A stretch of 11,461 bases of DNA from Candidatus Gallibacteroides avistercoris. Its GTDB lineage: Bacteria; Bacteroidota; Bacteroidia; Bacteroidales; CHK158-818. The position numbers were made by a program, and so were the translations under genes. A model generated the notes under the pieces. It ran no database searches and was not told the origin of the DNA. It was given only the letters and a program-made list of their open reading frames with translations. How positions within the stretch are numbered: the first letter of the stretch is position 1; the number at the start of each line of letters is the position of its first letter. The stretch is taken from positions 1 through 11,461 of the forward strand of contig DVNA01000129.1 in the NCBI GenBank assembly GCA_018714665.1, written 5' to 3'. Shown here piece after piece: positions 6,579 through 11,461 of the stretch.

Positions 6579-8510
6579 ATGAAATATCACCTGCACATCT
6601 ATTGTTTAATGCTGTTTTTAAGTTGTACGCTGTCCAACCTGGCAACCGTGCGACTACCTCATTTCTTCTCTGACAATATGGTATTGCAAAGAGATATGCC
6701 CATCCGCATCTGGGGAACAGCCAATAAGGGAGAAAACGTATCGGTAACATTCAACGGAAATACCCGTTCGGACAAGGCAGACAAACAAGGAAACTGGCAA
6801 GTAGAGTTTCCGGCAATCCCGGCCGGAGGCCCTTATGAGATGAAAATAGAAGGAAAGAAGAATACAATCCTTTTGAAAAATATCTTATTGGGCGATGTCT
6901 GGATATGCAGCGGACAATCGAACATGGAATGGATATTAAAAAATACGACAGATGCGGAGCAGGAAATCAAAAACGCTACCAATCCAAACCTCCGTTTACT
7001 CACCGTCCCCAAATGTATCCAAGCCACGGAACAGACAGATATTCCAGAAACTCAATGGGTAGAATGTACTCCCAAGACAGCGCCCTCGTTTTCGGCCGTA
7101 GGGTATTATTTCGGGAGATTCTTACAACAGGAACTCGACATTCCCATCGGGCTTATACACTCCTCGTGGGGAGGAACCAACATACAATCATGGACAAGCT
7201 GGGAAGGGGCTACTCAAACCAACCAATACGCCCCCTACAAGGGAATGGATATTTTTCAGGCATCCAAAAAAGCAAACGCCGATATAGCAATGGCCTTATC
7301 GGGGCAACTGGATGTGGGCATGAAAAAGAGATGGTATCTTCCAAAAACCTCGACGCAGGATTGGATCGATTACGAAGTACCCAAGGTATGGGATGGAGAG
7401 TTGCAGAATATCGACGGAATTGTCTGGTTCAGGTACGACATAGAACTACCCTCTTCCGCTGCTGAAAAAGAGGCTACCCTCTATCTGGGCAGTATAGACG
7501 ATAAAGACATTACCTTTGTAAACGGCAAACAGGTAGGAGAAACCCAAAGCTGGACCATTAACAGGAAATATTCCTTACCCAAAGGAACTTTACACTCCGG
7601 GAAGAATACCATCACCGTACGTGTATGGGACGAAATGGGAGGAGGCGGCATCATCGGTCCGAAAGAAAAAATGTATCTCGACGTAGATGGTCAGAAATTT
7701 TCTCTTATCGGCACGTGGAAATATAAAAAATCCTATACATCTGACATGGAAGGATTTAACCCTCCATCTCCCAATATGTTTGCTTCGGTTCTGTACAACG
7801 GGATGATTCACCCGCTTGTCGGTTACGGTATAAAAGGGGCCATCTGGTATCAGGGCGAGAATAATGCCGGAGAGGCATACGAATACCGTTCGATGTTTAA
7901 AAACATGATTCAAGACTGGCGAAAACAATGGGGATACGAATTCCCGTTCTATTGGGTACAACTGGCCAACTTCATGGCTGTGAAAGATGAACCGGGAGAA
8001 AGTACATGGGCAGAACTGCGCGAAGCCCAGAATATGGCACTGGAACTGCCTCAAACAGGACAAGCCGTCATTACCGACATTGGTGAAGCAGACGATATTC
8101 ACCCCCGAAACAAAAAAGATGTGGGATACCGCCTGGCCCAAAACGCATTCCGTACGACATACGGTAAAAATGTCTTGGGATGGGGACCCGTATACGAATC
8201 GATGAAAATAGAGGGAGACAAAATCATTCTCTCTTTCGGAAATACCGGGAAAGGCCTTACTACCTCAGACAAAAACCGATACGGTTACGTAGCAGGGTTT
8301 ACCATAGCCGGTGAAGACAAGAAATTTGAATGGGCCAAAGCCTATATTGTTGGAAATACCGTGGTCGTGTTCAGCGAAAAGGTGCAACATCCGGTTGCCG
8401 TACGTTACGGATGGAGCGACAATCCCTACGACAACAACCTGACAAACAGCGAAGGGCTGCTGGCCTCGCCTTTCCGCACGGACACCTGGAAAGGCATTAC
8501 ACAACCATAA
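6579..8510 (+). CDS. Sialate O-acetylesterase (SGNH/SASA family), secreted
   Basis: Predicted to remove O-acetyl groups from sialic acids, making mucin glycans accessible to sialidases. The 643 residues start with a hydrophobic export signal (about 1-22). A Cys at 16 is not in a convincing lipobox, so a periplasmic or secreted protein is favoured over a lipoprotein. An N-terminal beta domain (about 25-95) precedes SGNH block I, GDVWICSGQSNMEW, with nucleophile Ser114. An oxyanion-hole segment IHSSWGGTNIQSW (near 195) and GAIWYQGEN with Asn428 follow. The catalytic pair lies in EADDIHPRN (Asp505, His508 of a DxxH motif). Between the SGNH halves, residues about 265-375 form a galactose-binding-like jelly roll (WFRYDIEL, LYLGSIDD, GKNTITVRVWD), an insertion typical of Bacteroidales esterases. 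It begins 10 nt after the tsaC stop and has no visible promoter. The acetyl-sialate substrate is inferred from family; other acetylated glycans are possible. Confidence 0.9.
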   Translation: MKYHLHIYCLMLFLSCTLSNLATVRLPHFFSDNMVLQRDMPIRIWGTANKGENVSVTFNGNTRSDKADKQGNWQVEFPAIPAGGPYEMKIEGKKNTILLKNILLGDVWICSGQSNMEWILKNTTDAEQEIKNATNPNLRLLTVPKCIQATEQTDIPETQWVECTPKTAPSFSAVGYYFGRFLQQELDIPIGLIHSSWGGTNIQSWTSWEGATQTNQYAPYKGMDIFQASKKANADIAMALSGQLDVGMKKRWYLPKTSTQDWIDYEVPKVWDGELQNIDGIVWFRYDIELPSSAAEKEATLYLGSIDDKDITFVNGKQVGETQSWTINRKYSLPKGTLHSGKNTITVRVWDEMGGGGIIGPKEKMYLDVDGQKFSLIGTWKYKKSYTSDMEGFNPPSPNMFASVLYNGMIHPLVGYGIKGAIWYQGENNAGEAYEYRSMFKNMIQDWRKQWGYEFPFYWVQLANFMAVKDEPGESTWAELREAQNMALELPQTGQAVITDIGEADDIHPRNKKDVGYRLAQNAFRTTYGKNVLGWGPVYESMKIEGDKIILSFGNTGKGLTTSDKNRYGYVAGFTIAGEDKKFEWAKAYIVGNTVVVFSEKVQHPVAVRYGWSDNPYDNNLTNSEGLLASPFRTDTWKGITQP

Positions 8511-8569
8511 TACGCTTTATCTCATTCCCCATGACAAACACATAGAATTATCTTGATAAAATTCTTGGA

Positions 8570-10351
8570 ATGGAAGTAGGAAAAGATTGGTATTTAAGGA
8601 TGTTGCTTTGGCGGGAACGAAACATCAAAGAAAAGAATTTCATTCTCATCCTCAGTTTCATCGTCGGGATTGGAGCCGCTGTTGCCGCCTTGATCCTGAA
8701 AAGCCTGATACATTTTATACAATTCTTATTGACGGAACGGTTCAGTATTGAAGAGGCCAACTACCTTTACCTGGTTTACCCCGTTATCGGGATTTTCCTG
8801 TCCGGTCTTTACGTGCGCTACCTGGTAAAAGACAACATCAGCCACGGTGTAACTCGTATCCTGTATGCTATATCACAACGGAAAAGCCGGCTAAAAGCCC
8901 ACAACATGTACACCTCGATGGTAGCCAGCTCCATCACTATCGGATTCGGCGGATCGGTAGGAGCCGAAGCTCCTATCGTATATACCGGAGCAGCAATCGG
9001 GTCGAACGTGGGCGGCTTTTTCCGGATGGATCCCCGTGTACTCATGCTGATGGTAGGATGCGGAGCCGCAGCCGGGATAGCCGGTATCTTCAAAGCACCT
9101 ATTGCCGGCCTGCTGTTCACACTCGAAGTTCTGATGATAGACCTGACTACCACCTCGGTAATGCCCTTGCTCATCTCTTCGGTTACAGCGGCCACAGTCT
9201 CCTACATCTTTACCGGTCCTACCGCCCAGTTCAGCTTTGTTTATACCGATCCGTTCCAGGCCGAACGGATACCATACGTCATCCTGTTGGGTGTTTTTTG
9301 CGGATTTATCTCCCTTTATTTCACCCGTACCATGAATATGCTGGAAACTATCTTCGGGAAATTGGGAACTCCCCTGAAAAAGTTCGGATTGGGAGCCGTC
9401 ATCCTCAGTCTCTCGATATTCTTGCTTCCTCCCCTTTACGGCGAAGGATACGAAGCCATCCACTATATCCTGAACGATGACCCCCAAAGCCTGACCGATG
9501 GTAGCTTGTTCTACTTCGCCCGCGACAATTTCTGGGTATTGGCCCTTTTTATGGTACTTATCATTCTGCTGAAAGCCTTCGCTACGGCCTCTACCAATGG
9601 AGGCGGAGGTGTAGGAGGAACGTTTGCCCCCAGTTTGTATTTGGGATGTATGGCCGGATTTCTGTTTGCCTTTCTGCTGAATCATTTCAACATACCGATA
9701 CACTTATCAGAAAAGAATTTCGCCCTGATGGGAATGGCAGGTGTCATGTCCGGTGTCATGCACGCCCCGTTGATGGGCATCTTCCTAACGGCCGAGCTGA
9801 CAGGAGGATTCGACCTGTTTCTTCCCTTGATGATCGTATCCACCGTATCATTCGGTACCATCAAAATATTCGAACCGTACAGCATCTACGCCATGCGTCT
9901 GGCCCGAAGGGGTGAACTGATAACCCACCACAAGGACAAGGCGGTATTGACCTTACTGAAAATGGACAGTGTAATCGAGAAAGATTTTCTCGTGGTAAAA
10001 CCGGAGATGAGTTTGGGCGACATGGTAAAGGTCATCTCCAAATCACACCGAAACATCTTCCCGGTAGTAAACAACGACGGCATCTTATTGGGCCTCGTAC
10101 TACTGGACGACATACGCAATATCATGTTCCGACCGAACCTTTACAACCGGATGTTCGTTCGTAAGTTTATGATCATGCCACCGGCCAAAATAGAGGTGGG
10201 CCAATCCATGGAGGCTGTTATGAAAATCTTTGACGAAACCAACGCATGGAACCTTCCCGTAGTAGAGAACGGCGTCTATGTTGGATTCGTCTCCAAATCA
10301 AAAATATTCAATTCGTACAGACGTGTACTGGTACACTTCTCGGAAGATTAA
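8570..10351 (+). CDS. ClC-family chloride channel/transporter with C-terminal CBS pair
   Basis: An inner-membrane anion channel or anion/proton exchanger of 593 residues. Residues about 20-445 hold ten or more hydrophobic segments. ClC signatures are GGSVGAEAP with the gating Glu133, GGTFAP (349-354) at the anion site, and Tyr440 in SIYAMRLARRG, matching the pore tyrosine Tyr445 of the E. coli protein. The first selectivity segment reads SHGVT instead of GSGIP. At the intracellular proton-glutamate position (E. coli Glu203), the segment FTLEVLM has Val187. Two CBS domains follow (about 465-520 and 533-590) and probably regulate gating through adenine nucleotide binding. The ATG at 8570 opens with MEVGKDWY, giving a short cytoplasmic N-terminus. 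The 59-nt gap to the esterase gene has no recognised promoter or terminator. The fmt gene starts 14 nt after the stop. Confidence 0.94.
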   Translation: MEVGKDWYLRMLLWRERNIKEKNFILILSFIVGIGAAVAALILKSLIHFIQFLLTERFSIEEANYLYLVYPVIGIFLSGLYVRYLVKDNISHGVTRILYAISQRKSRLKAHNMYTSMVASSITIGFGGSVGAEAPIVYTGAAIGSNVGGFFRMDPRVLMLMVGCGAAAGIAGIFKAPIAGLLFTLEVLMIDLTTTSVMPLLISSVTAATVSYIFTGPTAQFSFVYTDPFQAERIPYVILLGVFCGFISLYFTRTMNMLETIFGKLGTPLKKFGLGAVILSLSIFLLPPLYGEGYEAIHYILNDDPQSLTDGSLFYFARDNFWVLALFMVLIILLKAFATASTNGGGGVGGTFAPSLYLGCMAGFLFAFLLNHFNIPIHLSEKNFALMGMAGVMSGVMHAPLMGIFLTAELTGGFDLFLPLMIVSTVSFGTIKIFEPYSIYAMRLARRGELITHHKDKAVLTLLKMDSVIEKDFLVVKPEMSLGDMVKVISKSHRNIFPVVNNDGILLGLVLLDDIRNIMFRPNLYNRMFVRKFMIMPPAKIEVGQSMEAVMKIFDETNAWNLPVVENGVYVGFVSKSKIFNSYRRVLVHFSED

Positions 10352-10365
10352 AAGAACGAACAAAT

Positions 10366-11343
10366 ATGACCGATAAAAAATCATTACGCATCGTATATAT
10401 GGGCACGCCCGATTTCGCGGTCGAAAGCCTCAAAGCCCTGGTAGAGGGCGGATATAACGTAGTAGGGGTAATTACCATGCCCGATAAACCCTCCGGACGA
10501 GGATACAAAATACAATACTCTCCGGTAAAAGAGTACGCGTTGTCTCAACACCTGCCCCTGCTGCAACCAGAAAAACTCAAAGACGAAACCTTTTTGGAGG
10601 CATTGCGAAAATGGCGTGCAGACTTGCAAATCGTAGTAGCATTCCGGATGCTGCCCGAGGTAGTCTGGAATATGCCCCGATTGGGCACATTCAACCTGCA
10701 TGCCTCCCTCCTGCCCCAATATCGCGGAGCTGCTCCGATTAACTGGGCGGTTATAAACGGAGAGAAACAAACAGGCATCACCACATTTTTCCTTTCGCAC
10801 GAAATCGATACCGGACGCATCATCCAGCAAGAGAGTATCGACATTGCCGAAACGGACAACGTAGGTACCGTACACGACAAATTAATGATACGGGGAGCCC
10901 GGTTGGTTACCGACACCGTAGATAAAATCTTAAACGGAACGGTACAAACCCGCGACCAGTCTGAATTTTTAACGGCCGATACCGTACTGAAACCCGCCCC
11001 GAAGATATTTAAAGAGACGTGTCGTATTCAGTGGGATCAGCCCGTTGAAACGATATACAATTTTATCCGCGGATTATCCCCCTATCCCGCCGCTTGGAGC
11101 GAACTGGAAGATACGAACGGGAACAGGGTTTCCATAAAAATCTTTGAAACGGAAAAAGTAGCCGAGCAACCCAACCTCCCATGCGGGACAATCCGAACAG
11201 ACGGAAAAAGATTCATCGATGTTGCCGCAAACGACGGATACATCCGGATACTGGCGTTACAACTTTCGGGGAAAAAGAGAATGTCTGCCAAAGATTTTCT
11301 GTGTGGGAACTCGCTGCAAAAAGGCGAAAAGTTCGTTTTATGA
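10366..11343 (+). CDS. fmt: Methionyl-tRNA formyltransferase
   Basis: Transfers a formyl group from 10-formyltetrahydrofolate to Met-tRNA(fMet) for translation initiation; cytoplasmic. The 325 residues match the usual length of Fmt. The N-terminal Rossmann-like catalytic domain begins RIVYMGTPDFAV and contains the cofactor-site stretch FNLHASLLPQYRGAAPINWA with Asn110 and His112, plus Asp148 in EIDTGRI. These match the catalytic Asn106, His108 and Asp144 of E. coli, each shifted by four. The C-terminal OB-like domain (about 210-325) includes FIRGLSPYPAAW. The frame is open upstream to 10246, but that stretch overlaps the CBS-coding end of the ClC gene; the ATG at 10366 gives the canonical N-terminus and a 14-nt gap. 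The stop TGA overlaps the ATG of the next gene. Confidence 0.97.
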   Translation: MTDKKSLRIVYMGTPDFAVESLKALVEGGYNVVGVITMPDKPSGRGYKIQYSPVKEYALSQHLPLLQPEKLKDETFLEALRKWRADLQIVVAFRMLPEVVWNMPRLGTFNLHASLLPQYRGAAPINWAVINGEKQTGITTFFLSHEIDTGRIIQQESIDIAETDNVGTVHDKLMIRGARLVTDTVDKILNGTVQTRDQSEFLTADTVLKPAPKIFKETCRIQWDQPVETIYNFIRGLSPYPAAWSELEDTNGNRVSIKIFETEKVAEQPNLPCGTIRTDGKRFIDVAANDGYIRILALQLSGKKRMSAKDFLCGNSLQKGEKFVL

Positions 11344-11461
11344 AACAACCGGCTTCATACAAACGAATTGTATATATCTCAATCGGTTCCATCTCTTTTA
11401 TATTGGGATTTTTGGGGATGTTTCTCCCCCTTCTGCCCACAACGCCATTTTGGCTGCTGAC
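11340..11461 (+). CDS. DUF454/YbaN-like inner-membrane protein (3' end outside window)
   Basis: Only the first 40 codons lie in the window. After a short basic N-terminus (MKQPASYKR), a long hydrophobic stretch contains GFLGMFLPLLPTTPFWLL. The segment LPLLPTTPF after a Gly-rich helix is the signature of DUF454 proteins such as E. coli YbaN, small inner-membrane proteins of unknown role. The ATG overlaps the fmt stop in the arrangement ATGA, so translation is probably coupled to fmt and the gene is the last visible member of the cluster. The frame remains open to the right edge, and no internal defect is seen. Family assignment rests on this single motif. Confidence 0.75.
   Translation, partial: MKQPASYKRIVYISIGSISFILGFLGMFLPLLPTTPFWLL

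Noticed and set aside
6624..6626. Cys16 of the esterase as a lipoprotein site
   Set aside because: The preceding residues FLS do not fit the usual lipobox well and no acidic surface-export signal follows, so a type I signal is preferred.
8891..9703. A 270-codon open frame on the minus strand
   Set aside because: It is antisense to the ClC gene, low in hydrophobic segments and rich in Gly, Gln and His, as expected for a shadow frame; no start or promoter signal supports it.
10246..10365. An upstream extension of the fmt frame by 40 codons
   Set aside because: It overlaps the end of the ClC gene (second CBS domain) in another frame, and the ATG at 10366 gives the canonical Fmt N-terminus and length.

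Overview
This window looks like ordinary chromosome from a member of the Bacteroidales (Bacteroides, Parabacteroides or a relative). The evidence is threefold. Two promoters match the Bacteroidetes primary sigma factor consensus (TTTG, about 19-20 nt, TAnnTTTG). The gene repertoire fits: a GH36 alpha-galactosidase, an OprO/OprP-type porin, a sialate O-acetylesterase with a jelly-roll insert, and a ClC channel with CBS domains. Translation starts lack strong Shine-Dalgarno sequences. I see no tRNA, rRNA, CRISPR array, insertion sequence or phage gene.

Layout. (1) 2-1615 (+): the 3' three quarters of a GH36 alpha-galactosidase, cut by the left window edge. (2) 1825-2783 (+): three small membrane-associated genes (YtxH-like, Phage_holin_3_6/YqjE-like, and a small basic helical protein), reminiscent of the yqjD-yqjE-yqjK stress cluster of enterobacteria. 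A 17-bp perfect inverted repeat lies between the first and second. (3) 2811-5738 (-): an outer-membrane porin downstream of an ABC-F ATPase, converging on the small-gene cluster. (4) 5739-6004: a divergent intergenic region with a recognisable promoter facing each way. (5) 6005-11461 (+): a tightly packed run of tsaC, sialate O-acetylesterase, ClC channel, fmt and a DUF454/YbaN-like gene, with the last cut by the right edge. Gaps are 10, 59 and 14 nt, and the last pair overlaps by 4 nt.

How the genes relate. tsaC (tRNA t6A synthesis), fmt (initiator tRNA formylation) and the ABC-F protein (ribosome-associated ATPase) all serve translation. The alpha-galactosidase and the sialate esterase are glycan-foraging enzymes typical of gut Bacteroidales. 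The esterase is unusual in sitting inside what otherwise looks like a housekeeping operon.

I did not find a new defence or mobile system. The points most worth a second look are the 17-bp hairpin between the small membrane genes, the consistent loss of one of the two composite ATP sites in the ABC-F protein, and the missing intracellular proton glutamate in the ClC protein.
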